Below the pieces are notes generated by a model, which did no database searches, was not told the origin of the DNA, and saw nothing but the letters and a program-made list of their open reading frames with translations. From assembly GCF_022430545.2 (NCBI RefSeq), contig NZ_CP092488.2, forward strand, positions 2,728,001 through 2,792,000: DNA of 64,000 nt, in the 5' to 3' direction. Position numbers and translations under genes: made by a program. Positions 36,591 to 44,643 of the stretch are shown here, one piece after another (position 1 is the stretch's first letter; each line of letters begins with the position of its first letter). The DNA comes from Mycobacterium paraterrae (GTDB lineage: Bacteria; Actinomycetota; Actinomycetes; Mycobacteriales; Mycobacteriaceae).

Positions 36591-37158
36591 GAGCGAACGC
36601 GTGGAGACCGAGTCGATGCCGCTGACCGAGCCGTACAAGCCGACCTTCGACACCGGCATGCAGCCCAGGGCCGAGCCCGCCTTCATCGAGCCCGAGCCGC
36701 CGCCGCGCCGACGCGGCTGGTTGCGCCGCAAATCACCGGAGGAAACGGCACCGGAAAGCGGTGTCATTCCGACGGCCTACACCGAGACCGAAGCGCCGCC
36801 GTCGGAGGCTCTTCCGGCGGTCGCATACCCGTACCTGATGTGGTGGAAGTTCGCGCTGATCCTGCTTGCGGTCTGGATCCCGGCGGGGGCCGCCGGCGCA
36901 GGGCTGTTCTATTGGTGGAGCCACGACCCCTCGAAACACAAGACCACCGTGGTCTTCGTGGTGCTGGCTTACGTCGTCGTGACGACTGTCGCCGGTCTGA
37001 TCTTGGCGATGGTGCCCGACCGGCCGCTGGTCCCGGCGTTGTCGATCGCGCTGATCTCGGCGGTATTCGCCGCTGTCGTCGGCGCGGCGCCGGTATACGG
37101 CAAGTTCTACTGCGAGCACAGCCACCGCCACTGCGCGGCGGGCGTTCTGCCTTACTGA
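36583..37158 (+). CDS. membrane protein (Rv0461-like)
   Basis: A 191-residue protein: a proline- and glutamate-rich cytoplasmic N-terminus (about 80 residues, with EPEPPPRRRGWLRRK), then three helices from WWKFALILLAVWIPAGAAGA onward, ending in a short tail with two Cys and several His (FYCEHSHRHCAAG). The tail could bind metal, but nothing proves it. GTG 36583 lies inside the previous gene. It matches Rv0461 (174) by position; function unknown. Confidence 0.83.
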   Translation: MAESERVETESMPLTEPYKPTFDTGMQPRAEPAFIEPEPPPRRRGWLRRKSPEETAPESGVIPTAYTETEAPPSEALPAVAYPYLMWWKFALILLAVWIPAGAAGAGLFYWWSHDPSKHKTTVVFVVLAYVVVTTVAGLILAMVPDRPLVPALSIALISAVFAAVVGAAPVYGKFYCEHSHRHCAAGVLPY

Positions 37159-37232
37159 GCGCCGCGAAACGGAAGCCACGGCTGCGATCGCGCCCGAGAT
37201 CACGACCCTCAGTTCTGTTTGGCGGCAGCCAC

Positions 37233-37238
37233 TAGGGT
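37233..37238 (+). promoter_or_regulatory. -10 box for leaderless lpdC transcript
   Basis: TAGGGT ends seven bases before the GTG of lpdC, which would place the transcript start on the start codon. No convincing -35 is seen. Confidence 0.45.
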
Positions 37239-37245
37239 AGGTGCC

Positions 37246-38640
37246 GTGACCCACTATGACGTTGTCGTTCTTGGAGCCGGACCCGGCGGATACGTTGCGG
37301 CCATCCGCGCCGCGCAGCTGGGGCTGAATACCGCGATCGTGGAACCGAAGTACTGGGGCGGAGTCTGCCTCAACGTCGGCTGCATCCCGTCGAAGGCGCT
37401 GCTGCGCAACGCCGAACTCGCGCACATCTTCAACAAGGAAGCCAAGACCTTCGGGATCAGCGGCGAGGTGACCTTCGACTACGGTGCCGCCTTCGACCGC
37501 AGCCGCAAGGTCGCCGAGGGTCGGGTTGCCGGTGTGCACTTCCTCATGAAGAAGAACAAGATCACCGAGATCCACGGCTACGGCACATTTACCGACGCAC
37601 ACACCCTCTCCGTCGACCTCAACGAGGGCGGCACCGAGACCGTCACGTTCGACAACGTCATCATCGCCACCGGCAGCAGCACCCGGCTGGTCCCCGGCAC
37701 CTCGCTGTCGGCGAACGTGGTCACCTACGAGGAACTGATCATGACCCGCGAGCTGCCCGAGTCGATCATCATCGCCGGCGCCGGCGCCATCGGCATCGAG
37801 TTCGCCTACGTGATGAAGAACTACGGCGTCGACGTGACCATCGTCGAGTTCCTGCCGCGCGCGCTGCCCAACGAAGACGCCGACGTGTCCAAAGAGATCG
37901 AAAAGCAATACAAGAAACTCGGCGTCAAGATTCTCACCGGCACCAAGGTCGAGTCGATCAACGACGACGGGTCGACGGTCACCGTGACGGTCAGCAAGGA
38001 CGGCAAGACCGAGGAACTCAAGGCCGCAAAGGTGTTGCAGGCCATCGGCTTCGCTCCCAATGTCGAGGGCTTCGGCCTGGACAAGGTCGGTGTCGCGCTG
38101 ACCGACCGCAAGGCGATCGGTGTCACCGACTACATGCGCACCAACGTCGACCACGTCTACGCGATCGGCGATGTCACCGGCCTGCTGCAGCTGGCGCACG
38201 TCGCCGAGGCGCAGGGCGTGGTGGCGGCCGAAACCATCGGCGGCGACGAGACCATGCCGCTCGGCGACATCCGGATGTTGCCGCGCGCGACCTTCTGTCA
38301 GCCGAACGTGGCGAGCTTCGGCCTCACCGAGCAGCAGGCCCGCGACGAGGGTTACGACGTCGTGGTCGCCAAATTCCCGTTCACTGCGAACGCCAAAGCC
38401 CATGGTGTGGGCGACGCCAGCGGCTTCGTGAAGCTGGTCGCCGATGCGAAACATCTCGAGCTGCTCGGCGGACATCTCGTCGGCCACGACGTCTCGGAGC
38501 TGCTGCCGGAGCTGACTCTGGCGCAGAAGTGGGACCTGACCGCAGTTGAGTTGGCGCGCAACGTCCATACGCACCCGACCATGTCCGAGGCGCTGCAGGA
38601 GTGCTTCCACGGCCTGACCGGGCACATGATCAACTTCTGA
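37246..38640 (+). CDS. lpdC: dihydrolipoamide dehydrogenase
   Basis: A 464-residue flavoenzyme, the same length as M. tuberculosis LpdC (Rv0462), the E3 component of pyruvate dehydrogenase, branched-chain dehydrogenase and the peroxynitrite reductase system. The FAD motif VLGAGPGGYVAAIRAAQLG, redox-active disulphide in GGVCLNVGCIPSK, the NAD motif AGAGAIGIEFAY and the C-terminal HPTMSE with the catalytic His-Glu pair are all intact. GTG 37246 fits the family start. It probably has its own promoter. Confidence 0.97.
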   Translation: MTHYDVVVLGAGPGGYVAAIRAAQLGLNTAIVEPKYWGGVCLNVGCIPSKALLRNAELAHIFNKEAKTFGISGEVTFDYGAAFDRSRKVAEGRVAGVHFLMKKNKITEIHGYGTFTDAHTLSVDLNEGGTETVTFDNVIIATGSSTRLVPGTSLSANVVTYEELIMTRELPESIIIAGAGAIGIEFAYVMKNYGVDVTIVEFLPRALPNEDADVSKEIEKQYKKLGVKILTGTKVESINDDGSTVTVTVSKDGKTEELKAAKVLQAIGFAPNVEGFGLDKVGVALTDRKAIGVTDYMRTNVDHVYAIGDVTGLLQLAHVAEAQGVVAAETIGGDETMPLGDIRMLPRATFCQPNVASFGLTEQQARDEGYDVVVAKFPFTANAKAHGVGDASGFVKLVADAKHLELLGGHLVGHDVSELLPELTLAQKWDLTAVELARNVHTHPTMSEALQECFHGLTGHMINF

Positions 38641-38662
38641 CACCGACTGCCTGGGGGCCGAC

Positions 38663-38953
38663 GTGACGAGGATGAAAGCGGTGCGAGCCGAATCGGTGTG
38701 GGCCGCGGTCGGCGGCGTGCTCGTCGGCTACGTGCTATGGCTGATCGCCATTTCGGTGGGCGACTTTTTCACTACGGCGGGGCTGTGGGGGCCGATCATT
38801 TTGGCTCTCTCGGCGGTCTTGGCGTTGGTCGCGACCCTATGGGGACGACGGGTGCGCGGACGCGGGAATCGCGCTGTGGCGGCCTTCGCGCTCGCGCTGC
38901 CGGTGCTGCCGGTGCTGCTGTCGCTGCTTGTGGTGGCCGACAGTTACTTGTGA
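38663..38953 (+). CDS. small membrane protein (Rv0463-like)
   Basis: A 96-residue protein with three hydrophobic helices (VGGVLVGYVLWLIAISVG, GPIILALSAVLALVATLW and AVAAFALALPVLPVLLSLLV). GTG 38663 and ATG 38672 are both possible starts. It is 22 bp behind lpdC and matches Rv0463 (97). The stop overlaps the convergent AhpD-like gene by 10 bp. Function unknown. Confidence 0.83.
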   Translation: MTRMKAVRAESVWAAVGGVLVGYVLWLIAISVGDFFTTAGLWGPIILALSAVLALVATLWGRRVRGRGNRAVAAFALALPVLPVLLSLLVVADSYL

Positions 38954-39504
38954 TCGCCCGGATGGTCTAGCGGGATCTCCAAGGCTGACATCGTGGCGGC
39001 TAGAGCATCGTATTGCCCTGCCAGCAGACAGAATTCGATGATCTGCTTGCGGTCGAGATGCTGGCTGAGCTGCTGCCAGACGGCGTCGCTGATCGATCGG
39101 TGCAACACGAATTCGTCGGTCGCGCTGAGCAGCACCCGTTGCCGTTCCGTCAACGTGGTGTCGTGCGCTGATTCGGGCCAGGCGAAGATCAGTTCCTGCG
39201 TGCGGTCGTCTAGGCCGCGACGGCGTCCGATCCAGCGGTGGTGTTGCAGTTCGTATTCCGACTTGCGCAGATGAGCGACCCGCAGGATGACCAGTTCGGT
39301 GTCGACCTGCGGTAGGCGGCCGCGCAATAGCCGAGCGCCGTAGACGGCCCAGGCCCAGAACAGGAATCGACGCTGACCGAGCGTGGTGAACAGGTGCATC
39401 TCCGGAGCGTTCACCGTGCGGGCGCCGAGCTTTGCGAGCACCCAGTTGACGGGTCCGAGCTCGCGGAAACGACCGGACGGGATACGGGGATTCTGGGCCG
39501 TCAT
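38944..39504 (-). CDS. carboxymuconolactone decarboxylase/AhpD-fold protein (Rv0464c-like)
   Basis: A 186-residue alpha-helical protein of the AhpD-like family. VILRVAHLRKSEYELQHHRW is the family core, but the CxxC of peroxidase-active AhpD is missing, so it is not expected to reduce peroxides by that route. The start at 39504 overlaps the ramB stop as ATGA, which couples it to ramB; the frame can be read further upstream inside ramB but has no support. Function unknown. Confidence 0.87.
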   Translation of the reverse strand: MTAQNPRIPSGRFRELGPVNWVLAKLGARTVNAPEMHLFTTLGQRRFLFWAWAVYGARLLRGRLPQVDTELVILRVAHLRKSEYELQHHRWIGRRRGLDDRTQELIFAWPESAHDTTLTERQRVLLSATDEFVLHRSISDAVWQQLSQHLDRKQIIEFCLLAGQYDALAATMSALEIPLDHPGDHK

Positions 39505-40922
39505 GCCTGCTTCACCAGGTAAGGCGACACCGTGCTGCGGTGCTCGTCGAGGTCGAGGGCGCGACCCAGCGCGGGGAACGCCCGCTGCGGGCAGGTGTCG
39601 CGTTCGCAGACCCGGCAACCCGCGCCGATCGGAGTGGCCAACAAGGCGGGGTCGCCGGACAAGTCGAGTCCTTCCGAGTAGACGAGCCGGTGGGCGTGCC
39701 GGAGTTCGCAGCCCAGCCCGATCGCGAAGGTTTTACCCGGCTGACCATATCGCGATGCGCGGCGCTCGATGGTGCGGGCCACCCACATGTAACTGCGTCC
39801 ATCCGGCATCTGCGCAATCTGCACCAGGATCTTGCCGGGATTGGCGAAGGTCTCGTAGACGTTCCACAGCGGGCAGGTTCCGCCCGCGGACGAGAAGTGA
39901 AACCCTGTGGCGGACTGGCGTTTTGACATGTTGCCAGCCCGGTCGACGCGGACGAAAGACAGTGGCACGCCGCGCATCGACGGCCGCTGCAGGGTGGACA
40001 GCCGGTGGGCGATGGTCTCGTAGCTCACCGCGTAGAACGCCGACAGCCGCTCGACGTCGTAGCGGAAATTCTCCGCGATCTCGTGGAACTGCCGATACGG
40101 CAGCACCGTCGCGGCGGCGAAGTAATTGGCCAGCCCGAGCCGGGCCAGCGTGCGCGACTCGTCGCTGGTGAAACTGCCCTCGTCGACCAGGCGGTCGATC
40201 AGCTCGCCGTGCTCCAGGTAGGCCAGCTCGGCGGCGAGTTTGAACGCGTACTGACCCGACGGCAAATGGCCGCCGATTTCCAGCGTGTTGGTTTTCGGGT
40301 CGAAGCGATGAAGGACGTTGTCGCCCAAATCAATCCGCTTGATGCGAACATCGTGCACCGATGTCAGCCGGTCGGACAGGTCGCGGACCAGGTCGGCGCG
40401 GTGCATGCGCATTCGTACGGTGAGTTCCTCGGCGGCGGTGTCGAGTTCGTGCAGGTAATTCTGCCGTTCGTAGAAGTAGTCACGCACCTCTTCGTGCGGC
40501 ATGGTGATCGAGCCGCTGCCGCTGCCGTCGGAGAACCGGTCCTCGGTGGCGGCCGCGAGTTGCGTCGTGGTGAGCCGGTATCGCCGGTGCAGATTGACCA
40601 AAGCGCGCGCCAGCGTCGGGTGCGAATTCACCACGTCGGCAAGCTCGGATTGATCCACCTCGACACCGAGGTCGTGGTCCAGAGTGACTTCGCGCAGTTC
40701 GGCAAGCAGCCGAGTGTCGTCCTGCGAGGCGAAGAACGTCGCATCGACGCCGAAGACCTCGGTGATGCGCAGCAGCACGGCGACCGTCAACGGCCGGACG
40801 TCGTGCTCGATCTGGTTGAGGTAGCTGGGGGAGATGTCGAGCATCTGCGCGAGTGCGGCCTGACTGAACCCGCGCTCGCCGCGTAGCTGCCGGACTCGCG
40901 AGCCAACGAATGTCTTGGCCAT
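39501..40922 (-). CDS. ramB: RamB-family regulator of glyoxylate/acetate metabolism
   Basis: A 473-residue regulator of the ScfR group (Rv0465c is 474). Residues 8-62 are an XRE-type helix-turn-helix (RGERGFSQAALAQMLDISPS), followed by an IrrE/ImmA-like domain around residues 190-300 and a C-terminal domain with four cysteines (GAGCRVCERDTCPQRAF), perhaps a metal or redox sensor. RamB represses icl1 in M. tuberculosis; icl1 lies 1.2 kb away here. TTGCGAAG and CATTTGCAGA boxes upstream suggest autoregulation. Confidence 0.95.
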   Translation of the reverse strand: MAKTFVGSRVRQLRGERGFSQAALAQMLDISPSYLNQIEHDVRPLTVAVLLRITEVFGVDATFFASQDDTRLLAELREVTLDHDLGVEVDQSELADVVNSHPTLARALVNLHRRYRLTTTQLAAATEDRFSDGSGSGSITMPHEEVRDYFYERQNYLHELDTAAEELTVRMRMHRADLVRDLSDRLTSVHDVRIKRIDLGDNVLHRFDPKTNTLEIGGHLPSGQYAFKLAAELAYLEHGELIDRLVDEGSFTSDESRTLARLGLANYFAAATVLPYRQFHEIAENFRYDVERLSAFYAVSYETIAHRLSTLQRPSMRGVPLSFVRVDRAGNMSKRQSATGFHFSSAGGTCPLWNVYETFANPGKILVQIAQMPDGRSYMWVARTIERRASRYGQPGKTFAIGLGCELRHAHRLVYSEGLDLSGDPALLATPIGAGCRVCERDTCPQRAFPALGRALDLDEHRSTVSPYLVKQA

Positions 40923-40939
40923 TCAGCCAGCGTACCGCG

Positions 40940-40970
40940 TTGCGAAGGCACGGTTAGCAACATTTGCAGA
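40940..40970. promoter_or_regulatory. RamB-like half-sites between ramB and thioesterase gene
   Basis: TTGCGAAG (40940-40947) is identical to one arm of the icl1 upstream palindrome, and CATTTGCAGA (40961-40970) resembles the TTTGCAAA site there. Both lie within 50 bp of the ramB start. Autoregulation is inferred. Confidence 0.45.
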
Positions 40971-41055
40971 GCGACTGAGGATTGGCTGGAAGGGCAGGTC
41001 TTTTGGCATTATGCGCTCGAAGGCCAGGGTGCCTTGCAGGGCTGGGAGTGGAGCC

Positions 41056-41850
41056 GTGAGCTTGGACAAAGTGATGATGCCGGTGCCCGACGGGCATCCC
41101 GACGTCTTCGACCGGGAGTGGCCGCTACGTGTCGGCGACATCGACCGACACGGCCGGCTTCGCTTCGACGCCGCTGCCCGTCACATTCAGGACATCGGCC
41201 AGGATCAGCTACGGGAGATGGGGTTCGAAGAGACCCACCCGCTGTGGATCGTGCGCCGCACCATCATCGACCTGATTCGTCCCGTCGAGTTCGGCGACAT
41301 GCTGCGGATGCGCCGCTGGTGTTCGGGAACCTCTAATCGCTGGTGCGAGATGAGGGTGCGGATCGACGGGCGCAAGGGCGGGCTCATGGAATCCGAGGCG
41401 TTCTGGATCAACATCAACCGCGACACACAGATGCCGTCGCGCATCTCCGACGACTTCCTCGACGGTTTGCGCAAGACGACCGATGTCAACCGGTTGCGCT
41501 GGAAGGGCCACCTGAAACCGGGCAGCCGCGACGACGCCACAGCGGTACACGACTTTCCGGTTCGCGTGACCGATATCGACCTGTTCGACCACATGAACAA
41601 CTCCGTCTACTGGAGCGTGGTCGAGGACTATCTCTGGTCGTTTCCCGAACTGCTCGCGGCGCCGCTGCGGGTGGCCATCGAGCACGACGCGCCGGTGGCC
41701 CTGGGCGACAAGCTCGAGATCATCTCGCACGTCCACCCGGCGGGTTCCACCGACCGGTTCGGCGAGAACCTCGCGAACCGCACTGTTAGAACGCTCACAT
41801 ATGCGGTCGGCGACGAGGTGAAAGCGCTCGCCGCGATCTTCCCGCTTTAA
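41056..41850 (+). CDS. acyl-ACP thioesterase-like protein (Rv0466-like)
   Basis: A 264-residue tandem hot-dog protein, identical in length to Rv0466. GTG 41056 gives MSLDKVMMPVPDGHPDVFDR as in the orthologue. HIQDIGQDQLREMGFEETHP and WCSGTSNRWCEMRVRI are in the first hot-dog; DIDLFDHMNNSVYWSVVEDY, with the catalytic-type Asn/His positions, is in the second. It should release fatty acids from acyl carrier protein. It lies between ramB and icl1, in a lipid-utilisation context. Confidence 0.92.
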   Translation: MSLDKVMMPVPDGHPDVFDREWPLRVGDIDRHGRLRFDAAARHIQDIGQDQLREMGFEETHPLWIVRRTIIDLIRPVEFGDMLRMRRWCSGTSNRWCEMRVRIDGRKGGLMESEAFWININRDTQMPSRISDDFLDGLRKTTDVNRLRWKGHLKPGSRDDATAVHDFPVRVTDIDLFDHMNNSVYWSVVEDYLWSFPELLAAPLRVAIEHDAPVALGDKLEIISHVHPAGSTDRFGENLANRTVRTLTYAVGDEVKALAAIFPL

Positions 41851-41895
41851 CCGTACGAGCGTTATGCAAACCGCCGGGCTGACCTGCGAATTTAA

Positions 41896-41956
41896 GTTAC
41901 CAACGGGTAACAGCTGAACCGGTTCAGTTGCGAAGGATCTTCGCAATCTTTGCAAA
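41896..41956. promoter_or_regulatory. icl1 control region: palindromes and RamB/PrpR-like sites
   Basis: Four symmetric elements in 61 bp: GTTACC-AACG-GGTAAC (41896-41911); CTGAACCGGTTCAG, a perfect 14-bp palindrome (41914-41927); TTGCGAAG-GAT-CTTCGCAA (41928-41946); and TTTGCAAA (41949-41956). TTTGCAAA is the core of RamB/PrpR-type sites, so the last two are probably regulator binding sites for icl1. The first two may bind another factor. The icl1 start is 157 bp downstream. Confidence 0.6.
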
Positions 41957-42113
41957 AAGCGGCTGACCCCTAGCCAAAGTTGGCATCAAAATAGGTGGAC
42001 CTGGGCTGCTGACCTGTGCCATCTTCGTGTTAGCAAGTCAGCAATGGCGCTGGGGTCCTTAGCAAGCATGGAAATCTCGGGTCCTCAGGTCAGTAACTTT
42101 TGAGGAGAGCGCT

Positions 42114-43400
42114 ATGTCGAGCGTTGGCCAGCCGAAGAGCCCCGAAGAGATCCAGAAGGACTGGGACACCAACCCCCGCTGGAAGGGCATCACCCGTACC
42201 TACACCCCCGCCGACGTCGTGGCCCTGCAGGGCTCGGTTGTCGAGGAGGCCACCCTGGCCCGCCGCGGTGCCGAGGTGCTGTGGCGCCAGCTGCACGACC
42301 TGGAGTTCGTCAACGCGCTGGGTGCGCTGACCGGAAACATGGCCGTCCAGCAGGTTCGCGCCGGCCTGAAGGCCATCTACCTGTCCGGGTGGCAGGTCGC
42401 CGGTGACGCCAACCTGTCCGGCCACACCTACCCCGACCAGAGCCTGTACCCGGCCAACTCTGTGCCGCAGGTGGTCCGCCGGATCAACAACGCGCTGCTG
42501 CGCGCCGACGAGATCGCCAAGGTCGAGGGCGACACTTCGGTCGAGAACTGGCTGGCCCCGATCGTCGCCGACGGTGAGGCCGGATTCGGTGGTGCGCTCA
42601 ACGTCTACGAGCTGCAGAAGGCCATGATCGCCGCCGGTGTCGCCGGTTCGCACTGGGAAGACCAGCTCGCGTCCGAGAAGAAGTGTGGCCACCTGGGTGG
42701 CAAGGTGCTGATCCCGACCCAGCAGCACATCCGCACCCTGACCTCAGCCCGCCTCGCGGCTGACGTCGCCGACGTGCCGACCGTCGTCATCGCCCGTACC
42801 GATGCCGAGGCCGCCACCCTCATCACTTCCGACGTCGACGAGCGCGACCGCCCGTTCATCACCGGCGAGCGCACCGCCGAGGGCTTCTACCGGGTGAAGA
42901 ACGGCCTCGAGCCCTGCATCGCCCGCGCCAAGGCCTACGCGCCGTACTCCGACCTGATCTGGATGGAGACCGGTACTCCGGACCTCGACCTGGCGCGCCG
43001 CTTCGCCGAGGGCGTCAAGAGCGAGTTCCCGGACCAGATGCTGGCCTACAACTGCTCGCCGTCGTTCAACTGGCGCAAGCACCTGGACGACTCGACCATC
43101 TCGCGGTTCCAGAAGGAACTCGGCGCGATGGGCTTCAAGTTCCAGTTCATCACGCTGGCCGGCTTCCACGCCCTGAACTACTCGATGTTCGATCTGGCTT
43201 ACGGCTACGCCCGCAACCAGATGAGCGCCTACGTCGAGCTGCAGGAGCGCGAGTTCGCTGCGGAGGAGCGCGGCTACACCGCGACCAAGCACCAGCGCGA
43301 GGTCGGCGCCGGCTACTTCGACCGGATCGCCACCACGGTGGACCCGACCTCGTCGACGACCGCTCTGGCCGGCTCCACCGAAGAGGGTCAGTTCCACTGA
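42114..43400 (+). CDS. icl1: isocitrate lyase
   Basis: A 428-residue enzyme (M. tuberculosis Icl1, Rv0467, is 428). It splits isocitrate to succinate and glyoxylate, and in mycobacteria also 2-methylisocitrate. The catalytic Cys191 lies in KKCGHLGG; the lid and Mg-binding segments (SGWQVAGDANLSGHTYPDQS, ARTDAEAATLI and NCSPSFNW) are intact. GAGGAG precedes the ATG. The 3' end, CACTGA, is the first bases of a 57-bp repeat. Confidence 0.98.
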   Translation: MSSVGQPKSPEEIQKDWDTNPRWKGITRTYTPADVVALQGSVVEEATLARRGAEVLWRQLHDLEFVNALGALTGNMAVQQVRAGLKAIYLSGWQVAGDANLSGHTYPDQSLYPANSVPQVVRRINNALLRADEIAKVEGDTSVENWLAPIVADGEAGFGGALNVYELQKAMIAAGVAGSHWEDQLASEKKCGHLGGKVLIPTQQHIRTLTSARLAADVADVPTVVIARTDAEAATLITSDVDERDRPFITGERTAEGFYRVKNGLEPCIARAKAYAPYSDLIWMETGTPDLDLARRFAEGVKSEFPDQMLAYNCSPSFNWRKHLDDSTISRFQKELGAMGFKFQFITLAGFHALNYSMFDLAYGYARNQMSAYVELQEREFAAEERGYTATKHQREVGAGYFDRIATTVDPTSSTTALAGSTEEGQFH

Positions 43401-43514
43401 CGATGCGCGGCCTTAGGGCCGCGAGGAGGAAGTGGAACCGAGAACGGTAGCCACTGACGATGCGCGGCCTTGGGGCCGCGAGGAGGAAGTGGAACCGACA
43501 TGGTCAGCCACTGA
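43395..43514 (+). repeat. 57-bp tandem repeat starting at the icl1 stop codon
   Basis: Copy 1 is 43395-43451, copy 2 is 43452-43508 (matching for 47 bp with one mismatch), and a third start, CACTGA, sits exactly 57 bp on (43509). Each unit begins with a stop plus start, CACTGACGATG, then a hairpin CGCGGCC-TTAG-GGCCGCG and GAGGAGGAAGTGG. A short frame opens from each ATG (15 codons in unit 1). The layout recalls MIRU elements, which also overlap stop codons. Coding is unproven. Together with the following element it fills the 304-bp gap before fadB2. Confidence 0.75.
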
Positions 43515-43615
43515 GCCCAAGGCCCCGTGGCGAACAGACGCAAAATCGCATAAATGCGGCCGCGATCGCGCGAGTTCGCGTCTGCTCGCGCATGGGAAGT
43601 TCCACTAAGCCCAAG
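43508..43615. repeat. small palindromic interspersed element flanked by 14-bp direct repeats
   Basis: CCACTRAGCCCAAG occurs at 43508-43521 and 43602-43615. Between them lies an element with imperfect terminal inverted repeats GAACAGACGC (43532-43541) and GCGTCTGCTC (43578-43587), and inner palindromes GCGGCCGC and GCGATCGC. The AGCAGACGC...GCGTCTGCT type is common in mycobacterial intergenic DNA to my knowledge. No coding potential. Confidence 0.55.
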
Positions 43616-43644
43616 CCGTAGCCACAAGCATCCGGCTTGACAGC

Positions 43645-43679
43645 GCAGGCCCCGCCCGGAAACCCTGGGCGGGGCCTGC
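43645..43679. terminator. 13-bp perfect hairpin upstream of fadB2
   Basis: GCAGGCCCCGCCC, a 9-base loop, GGGCGGGGCCTGC. It has no U-tract. It ends 25 bp before the fadB2 GTG and may stop transcripts coming from icl1 or attenuate fadB2. Confidence 0.65.
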
Positions 43680-43704
43680 CGCATATCGAGAGGACAACCT
43701 GGAC

Positions 43705-44565
43705 GTGAGCAATGCGATTGAGCGCGTAGGCGTTATCGGCGCTGGACAGATGGGCGCCGGCATCGCCGAGGTGTCGGCGAAGGCCGGCGCCGACGTGGTG
43801 GTCTACGAGCCGACTGAAGAACTCGCCGCCGCGGGCAAGGGGCGCATCGAGGCGTCCCTGGAGCGGGCTGTCGGCAAGGGCAAGCTGTCCGCCGACGACC
43901 GCGACGCGACTTGCAAAAGGCTGCGCTACACCAGCACGCTGTCCGACCTCGCGGACCGTCAGCTGACCATCGAGGCGATCGTCGAGAACGAGGCCGTCAA
44001 GGCCAAGCTTTTCGCCGAGCTCGACGAGATCGTCACCGATCCCACGGCCGTCCTCGCGTCCAACACGTCGAGCATCCCGATCATGAAAATCGCTGCGGCG
44101 ACCAAGAATCCGGGTCGTGTGCTCGGCCTGCACTTCTTCAACCCGGTGCCCGTGCTGCCGCTGGTCGAGTTGATCAACACGTTGGTCACCAACGACGAGG
44201 CGGTGCAACGCGTCGAGCACTTCGCCGGCGAGGTGCTCGGCAAGAAGGTGGTGCGCTGCGGCGACCGTTCCGGCTTCATCGTCAACGCGCTGTTGGTGCC
44301 CTACCTGTTGTCGGCCATCCGGATGGTCGAGTCGGGCGTCGCGTCGATCGAAGACGTCGACACCGCGGTCGTCGCGGGCCTGTCGCACCCGATGGGTCCG
44401 TTGCGGCTGTCCGACCTGATCGGCCTGGACACCATGAAGTTGATCGCCGACGCGATGTACGACGAACTCAAGGATGCGCACTACGCGCCCCCACCGCTGT
44501 TGCAGCGCATGGTCGAAGCCGGCCAACTGGGCAAGAAATCCGGCAAGGGCTTTTACTCGTACTGA
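43705..44565 (+). CDS. fadB2: 3-hydroxybutyryl-CoA dehydrogenase
   Basis: A 286-residue NAD(P)-dependent enzyme (M. tuberculosis FadB2, Rv0468, is 286) oxidising 3-hydroxyacyl-CoA or reducing acetoacetyl-CoA. The Rossmann motif VGVIGAGQMGAGIAEVSAKA is at residue 8; SNTSS, the catalytic His in GLHFFNPVPVLPLVE and the C-terminal GKKSGKGFYSY are intact. GTG start at 43705. It follows icl1 as in M. tuberculosis, linking beta-oxidation with the glyoxylate shunt. Confidence 0.96.
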   Translation: MSNAIERVGVIGAGQMGAGIAEVSAKAGADVVVYEPTEELAAAGKGRIEASLERAVGKGKLSADDRDATCKRLRYTSTLSDLADRQLTIEAIVENEAVKAKLFAELDEIVTDPTAVLASNTSSIPIMKIAAATKNPGRVLGLHFFNPVPVLPLVELINTLVTNDEAVQRVEHFAGEVLGKKVVRCGDRSGFIVNALLVPYLLSAIRMVESGVASIEDVDTAVVAGLSHPMGPLRLSDLIGLDTMKLIADAMYDELKDAHYAPPPLLQRMVEAGQLGKKSGKGFYSY

Positions 44566-44643
44566 ATGAGCGGTATGCCATATGCCGCAGAACGCGGTAT
44601 TGTCGTGACCACTCGGGCCGGGTCAACTCGATAGGTCAATAGC

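Noticed and set aside
36733..38643. A 636-codon minus-strand frame opposite lpdC and the Rv0461-like gene
   Set aside because: Antisense shadow of two well-supported genes; composition is biased and there is no start signal.
43395..43514. Possible CRISPR array
   Set aside because: Only two full units of 57 bp with no unique spacers and no cas genes; it fits a MIRU-type tandem repeat.
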